From the NCBI GenBank assembly GCA_038231575.1, contig JBBRLB010000215.1, positions 1 through 6,548 of the forward strand: DNA of 6,548 nucleotides. Direction: 5' to 3'. Position 1 is the stretch's first letter; each line of letters begins with the position of its first letter. The translations under genes and the position numbers were made by a program. The notes beneath the pieces are model-generated. The model was not told the DNA's origin. It saw only the letters and a list, made by a program, of their open reading frames with translations, and made no database searches. This DNA comes from CAITWF01 sp038231575 (GTDB taxonomy: Bacteria; Verrucomicrobiota; Verrucomicrobiia; Opitutales; Opitutaceae). Below are positions 1 through 6,046 of this stretch, piece after piece.

Positions 1-53
1 ACCGTAAATCGGTCGGTCTGTGCGAGTATAACAAATCGAGTGATCTCTTCCAT
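1..53 (-). CDS. Transposase / integrase-core protein, N-terminal 17-18 codons only (partial)
   Basis: From an ATG at 53-51 the minus strand reads MEEITRFVILAQTDRFTV with no stop before the window edge. Such a start, a short helix followed by a phrase like 'DRFTV', resembles N-termini of IS481-like transposases, where a helix-turn-helix domain ('TELC..FGISRKTGYK' type) follows and leads into a DDE integrase core. That assignment is from memory of the family and rests on very few residues; the repeats and hairpin between this start and the sulfatase support it. The gene reads in the same direction as the interrupted sulfatase. No Shine-Dalgarno motif precedes the ATG; instead a hairpin ends two bases before it. 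A chance open frame cannot be excluded on this length alone. Confidence 0.6.
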   Translation of the reverse strand, partial: MEEITRFVILAQTDRFT

Positions 54-54
54 T

Positions 55-98
55 TGGGTTACATTGTTCCACGGCATCGTTGCCGTATGTGTAACCCA
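55..98 (-). repeat. Nested inverted repeat (hairpin) directly before the transposase start codon
   Basis: The outer arms TGGGTTACA (55-63) and TGTAACCCA (90-98) are perfect 9-base complements. The inner arms ACGGCA (71-76) and TGCCGT (81-86) form a 6-base stem around a 4-base loop. The internal loop between the stems is asymmetric (64-70 against 87-89). In minus-strand RNA the structure would end two bases before the transposase ATG at 53. The 90-98 arm also belongs to the tandem IS-end repeat, so the same bases may serve both as a transposase binding site in DNA and as a structure in RNA. Confidence 0.7.
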
Positions 99-135
99 TC
101 ACTCCGGATTAAGTGTCACCTATCCTGCCGGTTCA
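90..135. repeat. Two tandem imperfect 22-base repeats at the IS end
   Basis: The copies lie at 90-111 and 114-135, a 24-base period. Both follow the pattern TGT-A/C-ACC-C/T-ATC, three variable bases, then CCGG. A third partial copy lies in inverted orientation at 63-55 (TGTAACCCA on the minus strand). Repeated sub-terminal sites of this kind are known as transposase-binding sites in several IS families. The stop codon of the interrupted sulfatase (118-116) falls inside the outer copy. Confidence 0.65.
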
Positions 136-934
136 TACCATCGAGGAAAGAGATGTAGCGGTAGTAGTCGGCGAGCATCTGGCGGACGTCGGCGGAGGTG
201 CGCGGCCACGGGAGCAGTTGCTCGTCGCGGATGGTCATCTCGCCGTTGTCGAACGAGTGCTGCGCAAGGAAATTGGCGGGGAGCGGAATCTTCGCCGGGT
301 CATAACGAACCGGAAAATCGTCGGGCACGATGTGCGGATCGTGGGGGCCGTCGAAGGGCAGGTAGGCGAAGAAGGGCTTGGCGTGCGGCTCGCGGAGGAA
401 AGCGATCATCTCGTCGTCGAAGGTTTCGCAGGCGTGTTTTGAGCGAATCGTGGCCGCGCCGATCTTGCCGTTTTCCAGGCTGCTGAGTGGAGCCTTCATG
501 GGATTGGTCATGCCGCCAGTGAAGAGGGACTGGGCGCGTTGAAAACTGAGGGGGACGGAGGCAGGCGTGTTGTGCCATTTTCCGCTCATGAACGTAGCGT
601 AGCCGGCGCGGGCGAAGGCGGCGGGCCACGTCTCGTCGCGGGTAAGTTTTTCGTCGATGTGAAACAGCGAGCGACCGGAGAGGAGCATGGCGCGCGAGGG
701 GACGCAGGTCGCGCCGTTCATGCCGCCCTGCATGTAGGCGCGGTCGAACGACACACCGCGCTTCACGAGGCGATCCAGATTCGGCGTTTTGATGTGCGGG
801 TTGCCGAGGGCGGCGATGGTGTCGGCGCGCTGGTCGTCGGTGAAAATAACGAGGACGTTCGGGCGCGCGGTGGCGGACTCGGAACGGAGCGCGAGGGCGA
901 CGAAAAAGAGGGAGAAGAGAAAGAGGCGCTTCAT
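116..934 (-). pseudogene. Sulfatase N-terminal part, 3' half cut off by an insertion sequence
   Basis: The open frame encodes 272 residues against roughly 450-550 for the family. It starts with a signal peptide (residues 1-23, hydrophobic core LFLFSLFFVALAL, likely cut near ATA-RPN). The front half of a type I sulfatase follows: Asp33-Asp34 for the metal, the formylglycine motif Cys77-V-P-S-R81, G-K-W-H with Lys119 and His121, and GPHDPH with His198 and His201. Coding sequence reaches residue 266 (SFLDG); residues 267-272 (MNRQDR) and the TGA come from the IS end. The second metal-binding motif (S-D-N-G), its lysine partner and the C-terminal subdomain are absent, so activity is very unlikely. 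The ATG overlaps the upstream stop (ATGA at 934-931), implying coupled translation; no Shine-Dalgarno motif is seen. The GKWHN and GGM motifs recall S1_7/S1_8-like enzymes, but the subfamily is not certain. Confidence 0.85.
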
Positions 935-1347
935 GGAGAATTGGCGTGGGCTTTCGTTTTCAAAAGATCGATGGCGACGTCGTTTTTCTGCGGAGCACCG
1001 GGGGTGCTGCGGCCATTGGCGACATATGTTTTCAGCAGGGCGGTGAGTCGGGTGACAACGGCGGGGTTTTCGGCGGCGACGTTTTTCGTCTCGGCGATGT
1101 CGCGGCTCAGATCGTAGAGCTGGACTTCGGGCAGGCCGGCTTGGCGGGCGGCGAGGTCACCGGGTGCGCTCCAGCCGCCGGAACCGGGGCAGAGTTCAAG
1201 TTTCCAAGGACCCTGGCGCAGCGAGAAGAGGCCTTGGATCGAGTGGTGCACGATCGCGTCATGGAGGGGCGCCCCGTCCGTGCCGAGCTGGGCATCGGCG
1301 GCGGAGGCGAGCGCGGGGAGGAGGGGGAGCAGGCGAAGGAGGGGCAT
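931..1347 (-). CDS. Signal peptide joined to the C-terminal subdomain of an arylsulfatase A-like enzyme (catalytic domain missing)
   Basis: This 138-residue protein starts with a plausible signal peptide (MPLLRLLPLLPALASA, residues 1-16). From about residue 21 it reads directly into the C-terminal subdomain of arylsulfatase A-type enzymes: IVHHSIQG near 32-39, RQGPWKLELCPGSGGW near 44-59, QLYDLSRD near 75-82, then a helix ending in NGRSTPG. The formylglycine motif and all metal ligands are missing; such an enzyme would normally have around 400 more residues between the two parts. The simplest reading is an internal deletion near 1280-1295 that kept the frame. It lies 23 bases downstream of an intrinsic terminator, with no visible promoter or Shine-Dalgarno motif. 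It overlaps the next sulfatase start by four bases. Probably an inactive remnant; a secreted non-catalytic domain is a less likely alternative. Confidence 0.75.
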   Translation of the reverse strand: MPLLRLLPLLPALASAADAQLGTDGAPLHDAIVHHSIQGLFSLRQGPWKLELCPGSGGWSAPGDLAARQAGLPEVQLYDLSRDIAETKNVAAENPAVVTRLTALLKTYVANGRSTPGAPQKNDVAIDLLKTKAHANSP

Positions 1348-1370
1348 TGGAAAACAAGGGACGCGAAACG

Positions 1371-1413
1371 AAAAAAGCCCGGCCGGCAGCCAAGCCTACC
1401 ACGGGGGCCGGGC
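1371..1413 (-). terminator. Intrinsic terminator after the sulfatase operon
   Basis: In minus-strand RNA an 8-bp perfect GC stem (GCCCGGCC at 1413-1406 with GGCCGGGC at 1384-1377) is followed at once by six U (1376-1371). The loop can fold further: GGTAG pairs with CTGCC through one G-U pair around a 6-base loop, leaving a 5-base bulge. It lies 15 bases after the stop codon of the sulfatase at 1429. Its position and U-tract orientation fit termination of minus-strand transcription only. Confidence 0.9.
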
Positions 1414-1428
1414 AGATCGGGAAATTAA

Positions 1429-2970
1429 TTACGGGCGCGGCACGCTGGCCTTGGCGACGGCGGCGAGGCGGGCGGCGAGAGCTGCGGTGCGGGCGGGCTC
1501 AGCGATGGCGAGGTTGTTCTTTTCACCGGGATCGAGCGCGAGGTTGTAGAGCTGCGGCTGCGGGGAGTTCGCGGTCTGCGTGTTCGTGTTCACCTGCACG
1601 GCGGGGCCGGGGGAGGGCTCGATGTATTTCCAGTCGCCGACGCGGATCGCCAGTTTGTTGGCGTATTCGACGACGTGGTCGCGACCGACGGGGGATTCGC
1701 CGAGGAGGGCAGGGAGGACGTTGACGCTGTCGGGGCCGTCGGCGGGGGCGAGTTTCTGGCCGGTGAGGGCGGCGAAGGAGGCGAAAAGATCCATCTGGCT
1801 GACGATGGCGTCGGACACGCCGGGTTTCACGCGCGCGGGCCAGCGGACGATGAAGGGCACGCGGGTGCCGCCCTCGAAGCGGCTGTATTTGCCGCCGCGA
1901 AACGGGCCGGCGGGTTGGTGGTTGCCGAGGAGTTCGACGGCGCGATCCTTGTAGCCGTCGTCGATCACGGGGCCGTTGTCGCTGGAGAGAATGACGAGGG
2001 TGTTTTCGGTGAGACCAAGTCGGTCGAGTTCGTCGAGGAGGGCGCCGACCTGGAAATCGAATTCGACGATGGCGTCGCCGCGCGGGCCCATCGTGGTTTT
2101 GCCGACGAAGCGTTTGTTGGGCATGCGGGGGACGTGGATGTCGTGCGTGGCGTAATAGAGAAAGAAGGGGTGGTCCTTTTCGCGACGGATGAAGTCGAGG
2201 CCGTGCTGGCAGAAGACGTCGGCCATGTCTTCGTCGACCCAGCGGGCTTGCAGGCCACCGAGCATGAAGCCGATGCGGCCGACGCCGTTCACGATGGAGT
2301 TGTTGTGGCCGTGGCTCCAATCCATGCGGAGGGTGTCGCGCTCGGTGACGCCGGTGGGCTGGCCGGGGAACGCGTGCTCGTAGCTAATTTTGATGGGGTC
2401 CTTCGGATTGGTGCCGACGATTTTGTGGTTCTCGACGTAGACGCACGGCACGCGATCGCCGGTCGCGGCCATGATGAAGGAGTAATCGAAGCCGACTTCG
2501 CGCGGACCGGGTTTGATGTCAGCGTTCCAGTCGAGTTCGGTCGCGCCGGTGCCGAGGCCGAGGTGCCACTTGCCGACCACGCCGGTGCGATAGCCGGCGG
2601 CGCGGAGGACTTTCGGCAACGTCATGCGCTCGGTGGAAATTATCAGAGGGGCATCGCCGGGCAGCACGCCGGTGCCTTTTTGGCGGAAGGCATACTCGCC
2701 GGTGAGGAGCGAGAAACGCGAGGGCGTGCAGGTGGCAGAGGTGGCATACGCGCCGGTGAAGCGGAGGCCGGCGCGGGCGAGGCGATCGACGTTGGGGGTG
2801 CTGACGGCTTTGGCGCCGTAGCAGCTCACGTCGCCGTAGCCGACGTCGTCGCCGTAGATATAGATGATGTTGGGCTGGCGGGCGGCGGCGGCGGCGCAGG
2901 CGACGCAGAATCCCGTGGCGAAGATGAGCGCTCCGCAAAGGAGCGCGAAGCGAGTGGTGAACGTCGGCAT
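1429..2970 (-). CDS. Exported type I sulfatase (arylsulfatase family)
   Basis: A 513-residue protein, full length for the family. Numbered from the ATG at 2970, a signal peptide covers about residues 1-30 (hydrophobic core ALLCGALIFATGF, then an alanine run before RQPN). Next come the N-terminal metal site G-D-D (Asp41-Asp42), the formylglycine motif Cys81-T-P-S-R85, G-K-W-H-L-G with Lys134 and His136, T-H-D-I-H with His276 and His279, S-S-D-N-G with Asp331-Asn332, GGKYSRFEGG with Lys361, and the C-terminal subdomain (RVGDWKYIEP, QLYNLALDPGEKNN). It should hydrolyse a sulfate ester outside the cytoplasm once Cys81 is converted to formylglycine. A start 30 bases upstream at a TTG (3000) is open, but it would place polar residues before a good signal peptide. 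The leader is pyrimidine-rich with no Shine-Dalgarno motif. The gap to the upstream gene is 33 bases with no terminator, so it is probably the last gene of the operon. Substrate unknown. Confidence 0.93.
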   Translation of the reverse strand: MPTFTTRFALLCGALIFATGFCVACAAAAARQPNIIYIYGDDVGYGDVSCYGAKAVSTPNVDRLARAGLRFTGAYATSATCTPSRFSLLTGEYAFRQKGTGVLPGDAPLIISTERMTLPKVLRAAGYRTGVVGKWHLGLGTGATELDWNADIKPGPREVGFDYSFIMAATGDRVPCVYVENHKIVGTNPKDPIKISYEHAFPGQPTGVTERDTLRMDWSHGHNNSIVNGVGRIGFMLGGLQARWVDEDMADVFCQHGLDFIRREKDHPFFLYYATHDIHVPRMPNKRFVGKTTMGPRGDAIVEFDFQVGALLDELDRLGLTENTLVILSSDNGPVIDDGYKDRAVELLGNHQPAGPFRGGKYSRFEGGTRVPFIVRWPARVKPGVSDAIVSQMDLFASFAALTGQKLAPADGPDSVNVLPALLGESPVGRDHVVEYANKLAIRVGDWKYIEPSPGPAVQVNTNTQTANSPQPQLYNLALDPGEKNNLAIAEPARTAALAARLAAVAKASVPRP

Positions 2971-3003
2971 GATGGAAAAGAAAGAGGGAGTGAGGCGCAA
3001 GGG

Positions 3004-4443
3004 TCAGGGCGTAACGGGAGTCCGAGGACGTGGCATGATCGCGTGGACGGAGGTTTGCCACGCGTGGAGTTTGCCGAGGAGTTCGGCGGTTTTCGCGGGA
3101 TTCGTTTTCGAGAGATCGTGCGCTTCGCCGGGATCGTCGGTGAGGCGGTAGAGTTCGACGGTGCGGTAATGGTAGAACTCGATGAGCTTCCAATCGCCGT
3201 CGCGGATGGCGGCGCCGGGCGCCCAGGTGGAGCCGTGATAGTGCGGGTAGTGCCAGTAGAGTGTGGGGCGCGCGGGAGGCGGGGCGCCGCGGAGGAGTGG
3301 AGTGAGGTTGACGCCGTCGAGATGGTGCGCGGGCTCAAGCGGGAGGCCGGCGAGGCCGAGGAGCGTAGGGTAAAGATCGGTGCTGATGATCGCGGTGTCG
3401 TCGGTGCGGCTGGCGCGCGTGACGCCGGGCGCGAGCACGATGAGCGGGGCGCGGATACCGCCCTCGTAGAGCCAGCCTTTGCCGGAGCGGAGCGGACCGT
3501 TGTTGGTGGGGCCGGGTTTCTTTTGGGTGGCGAGGCCGCCGTTGTCGGAGGCGAAGATGACGATGGTATTTTCGGCGAGGCCGAGGGCGGAGAGTTTGGC
3601 GCGGACACGGGCAACGCTGTCGTCGACGGCGGTGATCATGGAAGCGTAGTCCACGTTGTCCTGCCGGGCGCGGGTCTGGCCGTCGTGCTCAACGAGGGGC
3701 GCGGGGTCGGGGCCCATGGATTTTTTCTTGGCGATGAAGCGATCGACGATGCCGGGCATGGGTTGGATTGGCGTATGGACATCGTGATACGAGAGCATGA
3801 GCACGAAGGGACGCTCGCGGCCGTAGTGGTCGAGGAAATCGAGCGAGGCCTGCGTGAAGCGTTCGGTGCTGTCGCGGCGGTTTTTGAGATAGGCGGCGCG
3901 GTCGCCCTGCCGGCCGACGGCGGCTTCGCCGACCTGATCGCCGCCGATATCGCCGACGTAGTCATCCCAGCCGTAATCCTTCAGGCCGTCGTCGGCGGGG
4001 CCGAGGTGCCATTTACCGGTGTAGAAGGTGCGGTAGCCGGCGGCCTGGAAGGTGCGGGCGAAAGTGGGCTCGGTGGGCGAGAGGACTTTCTTCGTGGGCG
4101 TGGTGACGAGCAGGGAGTCCGGCGGGTCTTTCATGCCGGGAATCCAATCCGTGATGCCGGTGCGCACGGGATATTTACCGGTCATCAGACTCGAGCGGGT
4201 GGGCGAGCAGATGGAGCCGGCGGTGTAGTAGTGCGTGAAGCGCGTGCCTTCGCGCGCGAGTTGGTCGAGGTGGGGCGTTTCGTAGAACGTGCTGCCGTAG
4301 CAGCCGAGGTCGGCCCAGCCGAGGTCGTCGGAGAGGAGGATGACGATGTTCGGCCGGGCGGGAGCGGCGGCCCGCGCGGATGAGACGCACGCGGCGGCGA
4401 AGAGCGCGCCGGCGACGAGGGCGGTGGCGGCGCGCCGGATCAT
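3004..4443 (-). CDS. Exported type I sulfatase (arylsulfatase family)
   Basis: A 479-residue protein with a signal peptide (residues 1-26, cleavage near ARA-AAPARPN). All expected catalytic elements are present in order: S-D-D (Asp39-Asp40), formylglycine motif Cys79-S-P-T-R83, G-K-W-H-L-G with Lys144 and His146, Y-H-D-V-H with His220 and His223, S-D-N-G with Asp300-Asn301, GKGWLYEGG with Lys322, and a C-terminal subdomain with YWHYPHYHG (396-404), IRDGDWKLIEFY and LYRLTDDPGE. The frame stays open upstream to 5157, but that part is an Arg/Pro-rich shadow of the neighbouring gene. The ATG at 4443 is chosen because the signal peptide begins there and it forms an ATGA overlap with the upstream stop, implying coupled translation. 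The HYPHYHG phrase is common among polysaccharide-acting sulfatases; I recall it from S1_14/S1_16-like enzymes but would not assign a subfamily without a search. Confidence 0.93.
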   Translation of the reverse strand: MIRRAATALVAGALFAAACVSSARAAAPARPNIVILLSDDLGWADLGCYGSTFYETPHLDQLAREGTRFTHYYTAGSICSPTRSSLMTGKYPVRTGITDWIPGMKDPPDSLLVTTPTKKVLSPTEPTFARTFQAAGYRTFYTGKWHLGPADDGLKDYGWDDYVGDIGGDQVGEAAVGRQGDRAAYLKNRRDSTERFTQASLDFLDHYGRERPFVLMLSYHDVHTPIQPMPGIVDRFIAKKKSMGPDPAPLVEHDGQTRARQDNVDYASMITAVDDSVARVRAKLSALGLAENTIVIFASDNGGLATQKKPGPTNNGPLRSGKGWLYEGGIRAPLIVLAPGVTRASRTDDTAIISTDLYPTLLGLAGLPLEPAHHLDGVNLTPLLRGAPPPARPTLYWHYPHYHGSTWAPGAAIRDGDWKLIEFYHYRTVELYRLTDDPGEAHDLSKTNPAKTAELLGKLHAWQTSVHAIMPRPRTPVTP

Positions 4444-6026
4444 TCGAGGGTTTTTTTGGCGGCTTTCGTGGCGCCGTTTTTTGTGGTGTCGGGGTAGGGG
4501 AGGACGTGGGCGCGGTGGGCCCAGTCGTTCCAACGGGCGGCGAGATCTTTCGCGCGGGCGGGCTCGGCGGCGGCGAGGTCGTGGAGTTCGGTGCGGTCTT
4601 TCGCGAGGTTGTAGAGTTCCCACGCGCCGTCGCGGTGGAAGCGGACGAGTTTCCAATCGCCGACGCGGATGGCGGCGTTGCCTTCGTGTTCCCAGAAGAG
4701 GGCTTCGCGCGGGATCGGTTGATTCTTGAACGCGGGGGTGAGCGAGCGGCCTTCCATCGGCAGGATGGCGTGGCCGTTGAACGTGGTCGGGTAGTTGGCA
4801 CCGCCGACGTCGACGACGGTGGCCATGAGGTCGATGAGGTGGCTGGGTTGCGTGCGCCATTCGTTGTGGGCGGCGATGCCGGCGGGCCAGTGAGCGATAA
4901 GCGGGGTGGCGATGCCGCCCTCGTGGTTGAAGTGCTTGTAGAGGCGGAAGGGAGTGTTCTCGAGGTTGGCCCAGGATTCGCCGCAATACCACTGCGACGT
5001 GCCCTCGGTGGGATCGCCCTCGGTGCGGCCGTTGACGCCGCCCTCGGCGTTGCCGCCGTTGTCGCTCATGAAAAGGATGAGGGTGTTGTCGAGTTCGCCG
5101 CGTTGTTTCAGCCCGGCGACGAGGCGGCCGACGGCGAGGTCCATGTGGTAAACGCACGCGGCGTAAACGGCCATGAGGTGATCGTAGCGGTCTTGCTCCT
5201 GCGGGGTGAGAGCGTCCCAGGCTGTGATGGCGGCGGTGCGCGGGGAGAGCGCGAAGGCCGCGTCGATGAGGCCGATGGCGTTTTGGCGGGCGTTGCGGGC
5301 GACGCGGAGTTTGTCCCAGCCCGCCTTATACTTGCCGCGGAATTTCGCGATATACTCGGCGGGCGCCTGGAGCGGAAAGTGCGGGGCGTTGTGGGCGAGG
5401 TAGAGGAAGAACGGTTTCTTCGCGTCGCGGGCTTCGTCGATGAACTTGAGGCCGAAGTCGGTCCAGAGGTCGGTGGTAAACCAGTTTTTCGGGAGGCGGG
5501 CGTCGTCGTTGGCGAGGGCTTCGCCGTTGAGGAACAGTTTCGCGCGGGCGGAGCCGGCCTGATAAAAACCGCCAGCGGGAGCGTTGAGGCTGCGGTCGAA
5601 ACCGCGTTGCCACGGGACGGTGCCGTGCTCTTGGCCGACGTGCCATTTGCCGGACATGGCGGTGAAATAGCCGGCGCCGCGGAGGACTTCGGCCATGGTG
5701 ACGCAGGAATCGTTGAGGTGGCCGCGGTAGCCGGGGACGCCCTGATCTTCGACCATGTGGCCGATGCCGGTCTGGTGGGAATAGAGGCCGGTGAGGAGGG
5801 CGGCGCGCGTGGGGCAGCAGCGGCCGGTGTTGTAGAACTGGGTGAAGCGCAGGCCGCCGGTGGCGAGCGCGTCGAGGTTGGGCGTGGGGATTTCGCTGCC
5901 GTAGCAGCCGATGTCGGAGAAGCCCATATCGTCGACGAGGATGACGACGATGTTGGGTTTGGGGGCGGCGACGAGGGGCGCGGTGGCGAGGATTGACGCG
6001 GCGAGGGCGAGGGGAAGAAAGCGCAT
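4440..6026 (-). CDS. Exported arylsulfatase, S1_4-like
   Basis: A 528-residue protein with a signal peptide (residues 1-21, cleavage near VAA-PKPN). Motifs in order: V-D-D (Asp32-Asp33), GRCCPTR with formylglycine cysteine Cys70 and Arg74, S-G-K-W-H-V-G with Lys127 and His129, HNAPHFP with His212 and His216, S-D-N-G-G with Asp322-Asn323, YKHFNHEGG with Lys364, then C-terminal subdomain phrases RVGDWKLVRF and ELYNLAKDRTE. The GRCCPTR and NTPFRLYKHFNHEGG phrases, the long insertion around residues 220-290 and the length match the large arylsulfatase group called S1_4 in sulfatase classification (from memory, not searched). Predicted reaction: hydrolysis of an aryl or sugar sulfate ester. The C-terminus ends in a lysine-rich tail (about 516-528). 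It lies 20 bases after the upstream gene and overlaps the downstream start by 4 bases. No Shine-Dalgarno motif precedes the ATG. Confidence 0.94.
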   Translation of the reverse strand: MRFLPLALAASILATAPLVAAPKPNIVVILVDDMGFSDIGCYGSEIPTPNLDALATGGLRFTQFYNTGRCCPTRAALLTGLYSHQTGIGHMVEDQGVPGYRGHLNDSCVTMAEVLRGAGYFTAMSGKWHVGQEHGTVPWQRGFDRSLNAPAGGFYQAGSARAKLFLNGEALANDDARLPKNWFTTDLWTDFGLKFIDEARDAKKPFFLYLAHNAPHFPLQAPAEYIAKFRGKYKAGWDKLRVARNARQNAIGLIDAAFALSPRTAAITAWDALTPQEQDRYDHLMAVYAACVYHMDLAVGRLVAGLKQRGELDNTLILFMSDNGGNAEGGVNGRTEGDPTEGTSQWYCGESWANLENTPFRLYKHFNHEGGIATPLIAHWPAGIAAHNEWRTQPSHLIDLMATVVDVGGANYPTTFNGHAILPMEGRSLTPAFKNQPIPREALFWEHEGNAAIRVGDWKLVRFHRDGAWELYNLAKDRTELHDLAAAEPARAKDLAARWNDWAHRAHVLPYPDTTKNGATKAAKKTLE

Positions 6027-6046
6027 GAGGCGAGCGGATTGAGGGA

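Larger units (their letters stand above)
1..135 (-). mobile_element. End of an insertion sequence inserted in a sulfatase gene (continues beyond the left edge)
   Basis: This stretch is about 48% GC by hand count, clearly lower than the GC-rich sulfatase genes beside it. It holds the first codons of a transposase-like gene on the minus strand, preceded by repeats typical of IS termini. Two imperfect 22-base copies starting TGTAACCCATC (90-111) and TGTCACCTATC (114-135) match at 15 of 22 positions, and the second ends in CA at 135. Read on the minus strand the element would therefore begin with TG, as many DDE-transposase IS elements do. Sulfatase coding sequence runs without a break down to about position 136 and family similarity stops there, which places the junction at 135/136 within a few bases. 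The family is uncertain: IS481-like seems most likely, IS21 or IS3 possible. The other end and any target duplication lie outside the window. Confidence 0.75.

Noticed and set aside
40..486. Plus-strand open frame (148 codons) at the left end
   Set aside because: It crosses the IS/sulfatase junction and becomes an Arg/Ser/Gly-rich antisense reading of the sulfatase.
116..1347. A two-chain 'split sulfatase': N-terminal half (934-116) and C-terminal half (1347-931) working together through the ATGA overlap
   Set aside because: The order is reversed, the C-terminal fragment is arylsulfatase A-like while the N-terminal part looks S1_7/S1_8-like, and the S-D-N-G metal motif is missing from both. 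IS truncation and deletion explain the pieces better.
2860..2970. Lipoprotein signal (cysteines in GFCVAC) in the sulfatase at 1429-2970
   Set aside because: The residues before each cysteine do not fit the usual lipobox (no Leu/Val at -3), and an ordinary signal peptidase site follows in the alanine run.
2971..3000. TTG start 30 bases upstream for the sulfatase at 1429-2970
   Set aside because: The ATG at 2970 gives a normal signal peptide. The TTG would add ten residues ahead of it with no Shine-Dalgarno support.
1675..4383. A 902-codon plus-strand open frame, and another of 538 codons at 4380-5996
   Set aside because: Both are antisense to convincing sulfatase genes. Their products are monotonous in Gly, Ala, Glu, Val and Asp with no recognisable domain. 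Stop-free antisense frames are expected opposite GC-rich coding sequence.
4444..5157. N-terminal extension of the sulfatase at 3004-4443 up to an ATG at 5157
   Set aside because: The extra 238 residues are an Arg/Pro-rich out-of-frame reading of the neighbouring arylsulfatase. A proper signal peptide starts at the ATG at 4443.
1429..6026. Tandem gene duplication as the origin of the sulfatase array
   Set aside because: Outside the catalytic motifs the complete proteins differ in length, insertions and C-terminal phrases. They are old paralogues rather than local copies.
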